NCBI GenBank assembly: GCA_949745755.1
Contig: CATJZL010000092.1
Span: 1 to 20,155 of the forward strand
Reading direction: 5' to 3'
DNA length: 20,155 bases
DNA from: UBA2730 sp022793235
GTDB lineage: Bacteria; Bacillota_I; Bacilli_A; RF39; UBA660
Shown here: one piece after another, positions 1 through 7,684 of the stretch
Layout of the letters: every line of letters begins with the position of its first letter
How positions within the stretch are numbered: position 1 is the stretch's first letter
Program-made: the position numbers and the translations under genes
Notes under the pieces: generated by a model
The model's database searches: none
What the model saw: the letters and a program-made list of their open reading frames with translations, nothing else
Told to the model about the DNA's origin: nothing

Positions 1-578
1 CAATTCCGATAAATAGATTTGAAAATTACTATATTTATATTATAATTGCTTAATATATTTTGAATGGATGCTGGAGTATTTTTAAAAAAATTAACAAATG
101 AAATATTATTTGGACTACCATAATTTTTAATAAGTAAGTAAATAATTTCTTTCATGCTTTTTATATCATTTTTGCTACTATTGTAAGTAAACAAAATAGA
201 ATTATTTTTGTAATCTATAATTTCAAAATTATAGTTTTCTTTGTTCTTTACTTTTCTAACCAATACTAATTCATCGTTTGGTTTTACTGATTTTAATATC
301 TTGCAAAGTGTAGAATAACTTATATTGTATTTAAATTGATTATTCTTATAAAAGCTTCTATATGTTTTATACTTACTATTTAAATAATCAGTAATAATGG
401 ATTTATATATTTCCTCTTTTTTGTTTTTATTTATGTTATATTTTCCTTTTTTTATCATAGAATGAATTCTTGTTAAAGATTTCGGATGATATCCAGTTAA
501 AATAGATAACTCATTATATGTGAAATTTGATTTATTCGTTAATATTTCAATTAATTTTTTCTTTGATACTTTTTTCAT
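1..578 (-). CDS. HTH-containing protein, possibly transposase-derived (3' end outside window)
   Basis: Reading the minus strand from the ATG at 578 gives 192 uninterrupted residues that run off the window edge. An in-frame TAG lies a few codons upstream, so this is the first usable ATG, but no good RBS precedes it. Residues about 10-45 look like a helix-turn-helix (FTYNELSILTGYHPKSLTRI), followed by a lysine/asparagine-rich helical stretch and, from about residue 110, an alpha/beta pattern (FEIIDYKNNSILFTY, then a helix, then KNYGSPNNISFV). That order recalls DDE transposases of the ISNCY kind, but the aspartates expected after the beta strands (DDAT, YTD) are not visible. It could be an inactive or domesticated transposase derivative or an unrelated regulator. 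No inverted repeats were seen in the visible part. The coding call is fair; the family assignment is weak. Confidence 0.6.
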   Translation of the reverse strand, partial: MKKVSKKKLIEILTNKSNFTYNELSILTGYHPKSLTRIHSMIKKGKYNINKNKKEEIYKSIITDYLNSKYKTYRSFYKNNQFKYNISYSTLCKILKSVKPNDELVLVRKVKNKENYNFEIIDYKNNSILFTYNSSKNDIKSMKEIIYLLIKNYGSPNNISFVNFFKNTPASIQNILSNYNINIVIFKSIYRN

Positions 579-629
579 ATAATTATTCTATCATTATTTT
601 GGTAACATTTTTATAGAATTTTTATTTTT

Positions 630-657
630 TTGATATAAATACTTATTATTTGATAAT
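630..657 (+). promoter_or_regulatory. Probable promoter of the HAD/phosphotransferase operon
   Basis: TTGATA (630-635) and GATAAT (652-657) are separated by 16 bp. The predicted start lies about 20 bases before the strong AGGAGGAG ribosome binding site of the gene at 682. It sits in the divergent gap between the minus-strand HTH protein and this operon. Confidence 0.5.
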
Positions 658-681
658 TTTTATGTATATGAGGAGGAGATT

Positions 682-1251
682 ATGTGTAATCAAATAAAAA
701 CAGTAGCATTTGATTTAGGAGGAGTTTTAGCCTATCAAGATTTGGATTTGCTTACTGAAGAAGAACTTATGTTGTTTAGGGTATATATGAATAGAAATGA
801 TATTTTAGATAAAGAATTGATTGATTATGCTCATAAAAGAATGATAGAAATTTATTTAAAAATATATAAATTAACAAGTGAAGCGATATTGACTTTTGAA
901 ATGCTTAATGATTTAAAAATTAGATTATCTATATGGACAAATAATATTCAAGAGATTGATAACTGGTTTGAAGAGGTGCATTTATATCAATATATAAAAA
1001 GGGAAAATATTATTAATTCATTTTATATTGGTGTTGATAAACCTAATCTTGCATTTTATCTTAGAGCTTTGGAGCTTTTAGGTGATATGCCACAAGAGAT
1101 TTTGTTTTTAGATGATCATTTAGAGAATGTAGAAGGTGCTAAAAGGTTAGAAATAAATAGTAAAATTTATAATATAGATGATAGTTTAAGCGAGGTAGTA
1201 CAATTTGAAATTAAAAAGGGAGGGTATTATGAAAATAATTCAGTTAGGTAA
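682..1251 (+). CDS. HAD-superfamily hydrolase (probable small-molecule phosphatase)
   Basis: A 189-residue cytoplasmic protein with the HAD motifs in order. Motif I is FDLGGVL with nucleophile D11, motif II is SIWTNN (T86), motif III is the lysine of DKPN (K120), and motif IV is LFLDDHLENV (D144/D145). The second acid of the classical DxD is glycine (G13), as in other DLGG/DLGN members of subfamily IA, which include sugar-phosphatase-type enzymes. The helical region between motifs I and II is a short cap, and the substrate cannot be read from the sequence. The start is fixed by GAGGAGGAG just upstream of ATG 682. The 3' end overlaps the next gene by 23 bases, so the two are co-translated; the partner is a phosphotransferase, so this enzyme may act on its product or substrate. 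Family call strong, role inferred. Confidence 0.85.
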   Translation: MCNQIKTVAFDLGGVLAYQDLDLLTEEELMLFRVYMNRNDILDKELIDYAHKRMIEIYLKIYKLTSEAILTFEMLNDLKIRLSIWTNNIQEIDNWFEEVHLYQYIKRENIINSFYIGVDKPNLAFYLRALELLGDMPQEILFLDDHLENVEGAKRLEINSKIYNIDDSLSEVVQFEIKKGGYYENNSVR

Positions 1252-3130
1252 ATCTATCGATATGGGAGGTAAGGCAGGGGCCTTAAATAAACTATATTGT
1301 GATTTTAATATTGCTAGAGGTTTTATTATTAAGTATGATGTATTTTGTGATTTTCTGCGTTTAAATCATATATCTTTAACTGATGATATAGTAAGAATAA
1401 AAACAGAAATCATGAAAGGTATTTTTCCTCAAGAAAAAGAATTGTTAAACTATTATAAAAGTCATAACTTTGATAAAGTAATTGTAAGATCAAGTGCTTT
1501 TGTGGAGGATGGCGATAAGTATTCTTTTGCAGGACAATTTGATTCTTTTACTAATACTGATATTGATACATTAATCTTAAATATTAAAAAGTGCTGGGTA
1601 TCTATGTTTCATGATCATGTTATAGCTTATTTAGAAAGTAATCATTTAGAACATGACTTTTCCTTTGATGTACTTATTCAAGAGATGATTCTATCCGATT
1701 TATCAGGTATAGCTTTTTCAGTTAATCCAACAAATGGAAAGGAAGAACAAGTTATTCATTTAACAAATTTGCAATGTGAAGAATTAGTTAGTGGGCGAGT
1801 TATTCCTCATATGTATACTATAACTAATGAAATTTGTGGTGATGAATTTATTGGAGAAGATATATTGAAAGTTATTGCTGATAGTTTACAAAAGTTAAAG
1901 AATATATTAAAAAAAGATGTAGAAATAGAGTTTTGTTTTAAAAATAATCAATTTTATTTATTTCAGGTAAGACCTATTACTAAGATTTATTTTTCTTTAT
2001 GCAATTATATTTATACAGAGTTCTGGTGTTCTTTTAAAAATAATAATTTCAGTTTATTTCATAGAAGTCTTTGGATTTTAGGTGCGACAAAGTATAAAAA
2101 TAAAAAGATTAATAATAAAATAACTGAAGATATAACTTTATATTATCCTTATAATGAAAAGCAAATAAGGGCTTTTAATGGTAATCAGCCACCATTAGAT
2201 GAAGCTACAATCAAAAATCATTCCAGTTGTGATATAAATAGTTATATTCGTAAATATAATCATCTTTCTGGGTGTATAAAGAGGTTGTCACTTATTATTA
2301 GGAATCATATAGATAAAAATAATTTTGAACTTTTTTATACTTATTTGAAAATATTAATTAGAAATCATGCAATGATTTATTCTTATGAATATTTAATAGG
2401 TTCTCTAGGGCAAGCATTATATGATCGTTTAGATCGAGCTACAATAAAAAGTATTGAAAATTGGCGTAATAGTGAAGATAATAGCTATTTTAAGATTTAT
2501 GATGATATATTTAGGTATGTAGTTTATTATTTTAACATGGATATGGATATTAAAAAAATTGAGATGTATATCCATGTTTCTGAATTATTAGATTTATGTG
2601 ATCAAAAAATTTCTTTCTCTACACTCTTAAAACGAATTCGGTGTCGTGAAAGGAATGGTTTTGTAATTTTAAATTTACATAATAAAAAATATAATAATAG
2701 GGTTATAACTGATAAATCTATATTTGATGCCGTAAAAAAAAGATTTAGTGAATTACAAAATAATTTATTAGAGGAAAACCAATTTGATGGAATAAAGGGA
2801 CATTCTACATTTAAGAATGGGAAAATTATTATTGGTGAATGTATAGTTGTTAAAAATAATACGATTGATACTTATTCTGCTATTGACTTAGAAAATAAAA
2901 TACTTATATGTGAGGTCACTACTGCTCAAGATATTAAATATCTTAAGAAGGTTAAGGCATTAATAGTAAATAATGGTGGAATTTTGTGTCATTCTGCTAT
3001 ATTTTCTAGGGAATTTTGTATTCCTTGTTTAATGGGGTGTGAAGTTGCTACTCATTATTTTCATACTGGAGATGTAGTATTATTTGATGTGGATCATGAA
3101 TTTATTCGAAAGGTAGATAAAAAAAATTAA
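1229..3130 (+). CDS. PEP-synthase/rifampin-phosphotransferase-like phosphohistidine enzyme
   Basis: A 633-residue protein. Residues 1-260 form a PPDK/PEP-synthase N-terminal ATP-grasp domain: GGKAGAL with K15, VRSS with R87, FAGQFDSF near 100-107, VEIEF near 235, and FQVRPIT near 252. The middle (about 265-500) has no recognised motif and is the likely acceptor-binding region. The C-terminus is the swivelling phosphohistidine domain, GGILCHSAIFSREF, with catalytic H588. The TIM-barrel PEP/pyruvate domain of true PEP synthase is absent. The order ATP-grasp, middle domain, terminal His domain matches rifampin phosphotransferase and related enzymes, but the protein is shorter than the roughly 860 residues of RPH. 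By analogy it would use ATP to phosphorylate a small molecule through a His intermediate; the acceptor is unknown. ATG 1229 is preferred over TTG 1205 because AAGGGAGGG ends about 4 bases before it. It overlaps the HAD gene upstream. Confidence 0.82.
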   Translation: MKIIQLGKSIDMGGKAGALNKLYCDFNIARGFIIKYDVFCDFLRLNHISLTDDIVRIKTEIMKGIFPQEKELLNYYKSHNFDKVIVRSSAFVEDGDKYSFAGQFDSFTNTDIDTLILNIKKCWVSMFHDHVIAYLESNHLEHDFSFDVLIQEMILSDLSGIAFSVNPTNGKEEQVIHLTNLQCEELVSGRVIPHMYTITNEICGDEFIGEDILKVIADSLQKLKNILKKDVEIEFCFKNNQFYLFQVRPITKIYFSLCNYIYTEFWCSFKNNNFSLFHRSLWILGATKYKNKKINNKITEDITLYYPYNEKQIRAFNGNQPPLDEATIKNHSSCDINSYIRKYNHLSGCIKRLSLIIRNHIDKNNFELFYTYLKILIRNHAMIYSYEYLIGSLGQALYDRLDRATIKSIENWRNSEDNSYFKIYDDIFRYVVYYFNMDMDIKKIEMYIHVSELLDLCDQKISFSTLLKRIRCRERNGFVILNLHNKKYNNRVITDKSIFDAVKKRFSELQNNLLEENQFDGIKGHSTFKNGKIIIGECIVVKNNTIDTYSAIDLENKILICEVTTAQDIKYLKKVKALIVNNGGILCHSAIFSREFCIPCLMGCEVATHYFHTGDVVLFDVDHEFIRKVDKKN

Positions 3131-3140
3131 TTTGTTCTTT

Positions 3141-4277
3141 TTAAAATTTATATTTGTACTTATGTTTATTGTCTTTACCAATGTTTAAGATAATACCTAT
3201 CATCAACATATAGGATAGAAGACTAGAACCTCCATAGCTTATAAATGGTAGTGTAATTCCTGTTATGGGTAGAAGTCCTATGGTCATACCGATATTTTGT
3301 ATTTGTTGAAAAACAAGACAACTTATAATTCCTACTAAAATGAATTTATCTGTTAGGGCAATATCTTTTGTGATTAGTTTAATTAGTTTTGTATCAAAAT
3401 AAAATATTAATGCTACTAGAAGAGCTGAGCCTAGAAAACCAAAATTTGAAGCAAAGACAGCAAAGATAAAGTCAGTACCTGATTCAGGAAAATAAATTGG
3501 AGTTTTATCATAACCATGTCCTAATATTCCTGCAGAACCAATAGAGGCTAATGCATTTTCTAGTTGTAAACCTGATCCTGTTTGCCAATTGAAAATTCTA
3601 TCTAATCTGTAAAATAGATTCGTACCAAAGAATTTTATAAATAAATCGCTTTCTAAAAAATAAAGATATATAATGCTTCCTATTCCTATTAGTCCAATTA
3701 AAAGGCAGATTATAAACCATCTTAGTCTAATTCCAGATACGAACATCATACCAAAGTAAATGACTAAATACATAATCACTGCACCTGTATCTGGTTGCAT
3801 AAAAGTAAGCATGGAAGGAAGAAGGACAATCATTAGCGTTTTGAAGATAAAAAAGGCTTCATTTTTAATTGTAGGATTATCATATGTACTTCTAAAATTA
3901 TTAATCATTACTGCTAAAATAAGCATCAAACTGATTTTCATAAATTCACTTGGTTGTATGCTACCAATACCTGGTATTACAAACCAACATTTACTATTAT
4001 TTATAGGACTTCCGAAAAATAATAGTAAGAGTAGTGATAGACAACAAATGATATATATAATAACAGCTTGTCTATATAAATAATTATTTTTGAAATGTAA
4101 GATGATGGCTACAAAAACAATTCCTACTAAATACCAAATGCTTTGTTTTAAAACTAGATTTCCCATTGTTTTAGAAATATATGTTGATGCACTACTAATT
4201 GTTACTAAACTTATTCCTGCAAAAATAATGATTGTTATAATTATACTTAAGTCTAATTTATCTTTTCTTTTTAACAT
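3141..4277 (-). CDS. rodA: RodA/FtsW-family SEDS peptidoglycan glycosyltransferase
   Basis: A 378-residue polytopic membrane protein with about ten hydrophobic segments. It polymerises lipid II glycan strands with a class B PBP at the membrane. Family hallmarks are IQPSEFMKI, the extracellular GTDFIFAVFASNFGF segment carrying the conserved Asp, and the C-terminal TIGLLPITGITLPFISYGG. The ITGITLPFISYGG form fits RodA (elongation) better than FtsW. Two divergences stand out: the usual arginine before the first conserved Trp (KRW) is Cys (SKCWF), and the acidic EE after FIFAV is SN. The start at 4277 is preceded on the minus strand by AAGGAG at good spacing. It faces the phosphotransferase gene with a gap of only 10 bases, and no hairpin terminator is visible there. 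Confidence 0.88.
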   Translation of the reverse strand: MLKRKDKLDLSIIITIIIFAGISLVTISSASTYISKTMGNLVLKQSIWYLVGIVFVAIILHFKNNYLYRQAVIIYIICCLSLLLLLFFGSPINNSKCWFVIPGIGSIQPSEFMKISLMLILAVMINNFRSTYDNPTIKNEAFFIFKTLMIVLLPSMLTFMQPDTGAVIMYLVIYFGMMFVSGIRLRWFIICLLIGLIGIGSIIYLYFLESDLFIKFFGTNLFYRLDRIFNWQTGSGLQLENALASIGSAGILGHGYDKTPIYFPESGTDFIFAVFASNFGFLGSALLVALIFYFDTKLIKLITKDIALTDKFILVGIISCLVFQQIQNIGMTIGLLPITGITLPFISYGGSSLLSYMLMIGIILNIGKDNKHKYKYKF

Positions 4278-4298
4278 AATTTTCTCCTTGTCTTTACT

Positions 4299-4307
4299 AT
4301 TATATCA
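4299..4307 (-). promoter_or_regulatory. Extended -10 promoter for rodA
   Basis: On the minus strand this reads TGATATAAT, an extended -10, about 20 bases upstream of the start codon region and ahead of the AAGGAG ribosome binding site. The same 9-base string occurs upstream of ftsK at 14665. No clear -35 is seen. Confidence 0.5.
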
Positions 4308-4358
4308 AATATTTGCAATTTTTATTTATTAAAATCATAAAATATTTTGAGGTGTAAT

Positions 4359-4643
4359 ATGAAAGAATTACCAAAAATATATAAACAGTCTATTGATAAA
4401 AAAATAGCAAATAATGATACAGTTTATTATTGTACATCTAATGATTCTAGTACTTATGATCCTTTATCTTTAATTGATAGTCTTTTTAAAGAAGGAGGAC
4501 ATATATTTAATAAGGCTTTACTTATTAAGACAAAAGATAAAACTTATGATACAGCTATTATTCAAAAAAAGAATGATTCTATTTATACATTATCTGATGA
4601 TGTAATTAAAATTTGTGATATTGTATCGATTGAGAGAAAATAA
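4359..4643 (+). CDS. Hypothetical protein, 94 residues
   Basis: A small soluble protein with no signal peptide or membrane segment. It starts MKELPKIYKQSIDKK and ends in an alternating beta-like pattern (YDTAIIQKKNDSIYTLSDDVIKICDIVSIERK). Two cysteines are present, near the middle and the end. The family is not recognised. The start is set by GAGGTG at 4349-4354; the in-frame TTG at 4347 lies inside that RBS and is rejected. It is divergent from rodA and followed by an AT-only hairpin with a T-run, so it appears to be a single-gene unit. The low-complexity Lys/Asp/Ile composition matches the neighbours. It is probably real because it has an RBS, promoter space and terminator. Confidence 0.6.
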   Translation: MKELPKIYKQSIDKKIANNDTVYYCTSNDSSTYDPLSLIDSLFKEGGHIFNKALLIKTKDKTYDTAIIQKKNDSIYTLSDDVIKICDIVSIERK

Positions 4644-4667
4644 TTATAAAAAAGTAATTATTTTTTT
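4637..4667 (+). terminator. AT-only hairpin with T-run after the 94-residue gene
   Basis: AAAATAATTA (4637-4646) pairs with TAATTATTTT (4655-4664) across an 8-base loop and is followed by Ts to 4667. The stem has no G-C pair, so it would be a weak terminator. It overlaps the stop codon. Confidence 0.5.
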
Positions 4668-4820
4668 CATTCTTTTATATATTGTGGTAAAATAGAGGCG
4701 GTTGTTAAATTTTTACAGTTTATTCAGTAAATTATGAGATTATAAAAATTTCTTTATTTTGTTTTTTATAATAAAAATTTTCATCCATATATAGGTTAGA
4801 TTCTAAAATTTAAAAATATC
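4668..4820 (+). other. AT-rich leader with a possible extended -10 and one hairpin
   Basis: TGGTAAAAT at 4685-4693 resembles an extended -10, without a good -35. Downstream, ATTATAAAAA (4739-4748) pairs perfectly with TTTTTATAAT (4763-4772), with no T-run after the stem, so it is not an ordinary terminator. No open frame of note or recognised riboswitch core was seen. If the 4685 promoter works, its transcript would enter the ABC gene with a leader of about 170 bases. Confidence 0.3.
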
Positions 4821-4851
4821 TTGACCTTCCTGTAAGGGGATGGTCTATAGT
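4821..4851 (+). promoter_or_regulatory. MerR-type promoter (19-bp spacer with dyad) for the ABC transporter
   Basis: A consensus-like -35 TTGACC (4821-4826) and -10 TATAGT (4846-4851) are 19 bp apart, two bases longer than optimal. The spacer region carries an imperfect dyad, GACCTTCC (4823-4830) against GGATGGTC (4838-4845), one mismatch, centred at 4834. An over-long spacer filled by a dyad is the signature of promoters activated by MerR-family regulators, many of which control drug exporters. Transcription would begin near 4858, giving a 5' leader of about 16 bases before ATG 4874. No MerR gene lies in the window. Confidence 0.6.
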
Positions 4852-4873
4852 GATAAATGAAGGGAATGATTTT

Positions 4874-7147
4874 ATGTTAGAATTGAAGAATATTAAGAAA
4901 AGTTATAAAACTGGTGATTTTATTCAGCATGCTTTAAAAGGTGTGGATTTAAAATTTCGAACGAATGAGTTTGTGGCTATTTTAGGTCCTAGTGGTAGTG
5001 GAAAGACTACACTTTTAAATATTATTGGTGGACTTGATCATTATGATTCAGGGGATTTAATTATCAATAGTAAAAGTACAAAGAAATTTAAAGATAGTAA
5101 TTGGGATAGTTATCGTAATAATTGTGTTGGATTTATTTTTCAGGCTTATAATTTGATTAGTCATATTAGTGTTTTAGAGAATGTAGAGATGAGTACAATT
5201 CTTAGTGGATATTCTAAAAAGAAAAGAAGAAAAAAAGCTTTAGAAGCTTTGGAAAGAGTTGGATTAAAGGATCATGTACATAAAAAACCAAATCAACTTT
5301 CTGGAGGACAAATGCAAAGAGTTGCTATTGCAAGAAGCTTAGTTAATGATCCTGATATTATTTTGGCAGATGAGCCTACTGGAGCACTTGATACAAAGAC
5401 GAGTAAACAAATTATGGATTTAATACAAGAAATTGCTAAAGATAAACTTGTTATTATGGTTACGCATAATCCAGAACTTGCAAAAGATTATGCTACTCGT
5501 ATTATAGAGTTTCAGGATGGGGAGATTTTAAATGATTCGAATCCTGTAAAAGATAAGGAAAAAATATCCGAAAGTTTTACAATTAAAAAGACTAAAATGA
5601 GCTATCAAAGTGCTATTAATTTGTCTTTTAATAATTTAAAGACAAAGAAGGGACGGACTTTCATTACTAGTTTTGCCTCTTCTATTGGAATTATAGGTAT
5701 TGCTCTTATTTTATCTTTGTCTAATGGATTTAAGTTAAAAATAGATGAGTTTGAGCATGATACTTTATCACAGGCTCCTATTCTTATTTCAGAGCAGGGA
5801 ATGGATATTTCTACCTTTGATATGGAAGATAAACAAGACTTAAAAGATTTTTCAAATAAAAAAGAAGTTTATCCTTTAAAAAATATGGAAAATAATATAC
5901 ATAAAAATATTCTTACTCATGAATATGTTGATTATATTGAAAAAATGGATGGGGATTTAATTGGTGGTATTGGTTATAATATGGCTACTGGACTTAACTT
6001 ATTTACTCAAGTAGGAGATGATATTAAACTTCTTGATAGTATGCGTTTGTTTTCTAGTTTTCCTACTATGCTAGATGATTCTTTGTCTACTATGATTACT
6101 GATCACTTTGAGGCAATAGAAGGAGAAATCACCAACCATAAAGAAGATATTTACTTACTTGTAGATTCTAAAAATAGAATTAGAGAAGATGTTTTAAAAG
6201 CTCTTGGTTATGAGGGAGATAAGGTATCTTTTAAAGATATTATTGGTAAGGAATTTAAGTTAGTTGAAAATAATGATTATTATAAAAATGTAGGTGAAAG
6301 ATTTATTGTTAATACAGATTATAATGAACTTTATAATCATTCTAGTAATTTAACTTTAAAAATAGCGGGTGTTATTCGTGGAAAAAAAGATAGTGATTTT
6401 GCAAAACTTTCTGGGAATGGTCTTATTTATAATGATACTTTAATTGATTATATTATTGAGAAAAATAAAGAATCAGAGATTGTTTTAAAACAAAGAGAAC
6501 TTGATTATAATATTTTAACCTATGAAAAATTTGAAACTGATGAAGATAAATTAAATACGCTTGCTTATTTTGGAGAAGATGGTGTTCCTCTTGCTATGCA
6601 AATTTATCCTAAGGATTTTGATAGTAAGGATGAAATATTAAAGTACCTAGATAAATTTAATAAGGGAAAAAGTGAAGAAGAGAAAATTATTTATATTGAT
6701 CAGGCTGAGCTTATTACTTCTTTATCTGGAAATATTATGGATGCTATTACGATTGTACTTATTGCTTTTTCGTCTATTGCTTTAATTGTTTCTAGTATTA
6801 TGGTTGGTATTATTACTTATACATCTGTTCTTGAGAGGACAAAAGAAATTGGTATTCTTAGGGCTCTTGGTGCTAGAAAAAAAGATATTAGACGTGTATT
6901 TAATGCAGAAGTGCTTATTATTGGTTTCTTTAGTGGTGTACTTGGAATTGTTATTTCTTTACTTCTTACTCTTCCTATTAATAAGATTATAGAAAGTTTA
7001 TCGGGACTTGCGGGTGTTGCTAAACTTAATCCAGTTCATGCTATACTTTTAATTACTATTAGTGTTTTACTTACTCTTATTGGTGGTATGATACCAGCAT
7101 CTGTGGCATCAAAAAAAGATCCTGTTATTGCACTTAGAACAGAATAA
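4874..7147 (+). CDS. MacB-like ABC transporter, fused ATPase and FtsX-type permease
   Basis: A 757-residue protein. The N-terminal ATPase (about 1-225) has Walker A GPSGSGKT (38-45), Q-loop FIFQ (87-90), signature LSGGQ (142-146), Walker B ILADEP (163-168) and switch H198. A permease of the MacB/FtsX fold follows: one membrane segment near residues 265-285 (SSIGIIGIALILSLSNGF), a large extracytoplasmic region of roughly 340 residues, then three more segments, with the typical cytoplasmic loop ERTKEIGILRALGARKKDI. Such transporters use ATP for mechanotransmission and export of peptides, drugs or lipoproteins rather than classic channel transport; the substrate here is unknown. ATG 4874, with GAAGGGA 8 bases ahead, is chosen over an in-frame GTG at 4850, because that GTG overlaps the -10 element. 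The MerR-type promoter suggests induction by a toxic compound. Confidence 0.9.
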   Translation: MLELKNIKKSYKTGDFIQHALKGVDLKFRTNEFVAILGPSGSGKTTLLNIIGGLDHYDSGDLIINSKSTKKFKDSNWDSYRNNCVGFIFQAYNLISHISVLENVEMSTILSGYSKKKRRKKALEALERVGLKDHVHKKPNQLSGGQMQRVAIARSLVNDPDIILADEPTGALDTKTSKQIMDLIQEIAKDKLVIMVTHNPELAKDYATRIIEFQDGEILNDSNPVKDKEKISESFTIKKTKMSYQSAINLSFNNLKTKKGRTFITSFASSIGIIGIALILSLSNGFKLKIDEFEHDTLSQAPILISEQGMDISTFDMEDKQDLKDFSNKKEVYPLKNMENNIHKNILTHEYVDYIEKMDGDLIGGIGYNMATGLNLFTQVGDDIKLLDSMRLFSSFPTMLDDSLSTMITDHFEAIEGEITNHKEDIYLLVDSKNRIREDVLKALGYEGDKVSFKDIIGKEFKLVENNDYYKNVGERFIVNTDYNELYNHSSNLTLKIAGVIRGKKDSDFAKLSGNGLIYNDTLIDYIIEKNKESEIVLKQRELDYNILTYEKFETDEDKLNTLAYFGEDGVPLAMQIYPKDFDSKDEILKYLDKFNKGKSEEEKIIYIDQAELITSLSGNIMDAITIVLIAFSSIALIVSSIMVGIITYTSVLERTKEIGILRALGARKKDIRRVFNAEVLIIGFFSGVLGIVISLLLTLPINKIIESLSGLAGVAKLNPVHAILLITISVLLTLIGGMIPASVASKKDPVIALRTE

Positions 7148-7215
7148 TTGTTTTCTATTTTATAATTCGACAAAAACTCTTATATATTACCTGTATTCTA
7201 GATATAGGTGATGTT

Positions 7216-7644
7216 ATGAGAGTTTTTTATTTGTTTCATATTAATGATAATTTTTATAGTTTATATAAAGATATTCCTAGTTCATTGTTTAATATATTAA
7301 AACAGGTACATCGAATTGCACCAAGTGATATTGATTATGCTATGAATATATTCTATCAGGTTAATACAGATATACCTAAAGAGGAGCTTGATCGTAAATT
7401 ATTTTTAGAACTTCATCAGGAGACTACTTATAAAAAAGAAAAAGATATTCATTTTTATAATAATATGTATTTTAATGAGGAAAGTATTATGGAGATTCGG
7501 CATAATTATATAAAAATTAAAACGAATAAGGATTTATCTTATTTTCTTAAGGTACTTGTGAGTTATCAACTTAACTATTTTGTGTGTGATTTTAAAAATC
7601 AAGATTATTTCTTTTTAAATGGTATTCAAGCTTATATAAGATAA
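7216..7644 (+). CDS. SirA-like protein (possible regulator of replication initiation)
   Basis: A 142-residue soluble protein beginning MRVFYLFHINDNFYSLYKD, with a Phe/Tyr-rich C-terminal end (NYFVCDFKNQDYFFLNG). The opening (YLF-I-x-x-x-F--LY) and length recall SirA, the small Bacilli protein that binds domain I of DnaA and blocks extra rounds of replication during sporulation. The match rests on pattern memory only, and the rest of the sequence is too diverged to align by eye, so the function is a hypothesis. The start is set by AGGTGAT just upstream (7207-7213). It lies 68 bases after the ABC gene with no clear terminator between, so it may be partly co-transcribed, and it ends at a shared hairpin facing the XRE gene. 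Confidence 0.5.
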   Translation: MRVFYLFHINDNFYSLYKDIPSSLFNILKQVHRIAPSDIDYAMNIFYQVNTDIPKEELDRKLFLELHQETTYKKEKDIHFYNNMYFNEESIMEIRHNYIKIKTNKDLSYFLKVLVSYQLNYFVCDFKNQDYFFLNGIQAYIR

Positions 7645-7658
7645 GATGTAATTATTAT

Positions 7659-7684
7659 AAATAAGGAATATTTCTTATTTTTTT
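7659..7684 (+). terminator. Hairpin terminator between convergent genes
   Basis: AAATAAG (7659-7665) pairs with CTTATTT (7674-7680) and is followed by Ts to 7684. It closes the plus-strand gene ending at 7644 and overlaps the stop codon of the minus-strand XRE gene at 7675-7677. Confidence 0.6.

Noticed and set aside
1205..1228. TTG start at 1205 for the phosphotransferase
   Set aside because: The AAGGGAGGG site lies downstream of it and fits ATG 1229.
3760..4332. Plus-strand open frames opposite rodA
   Set aside because: They are antisense shadows of a clear membrane protein gene, with no RBS of their own.
4850..4873. GTG start at 4850 for the ABC transporter
   Set aside because: It overlaps the TATAGT -10 of the promoter, so it would not be on the mRNA; ATG 4874 has its own RBS.
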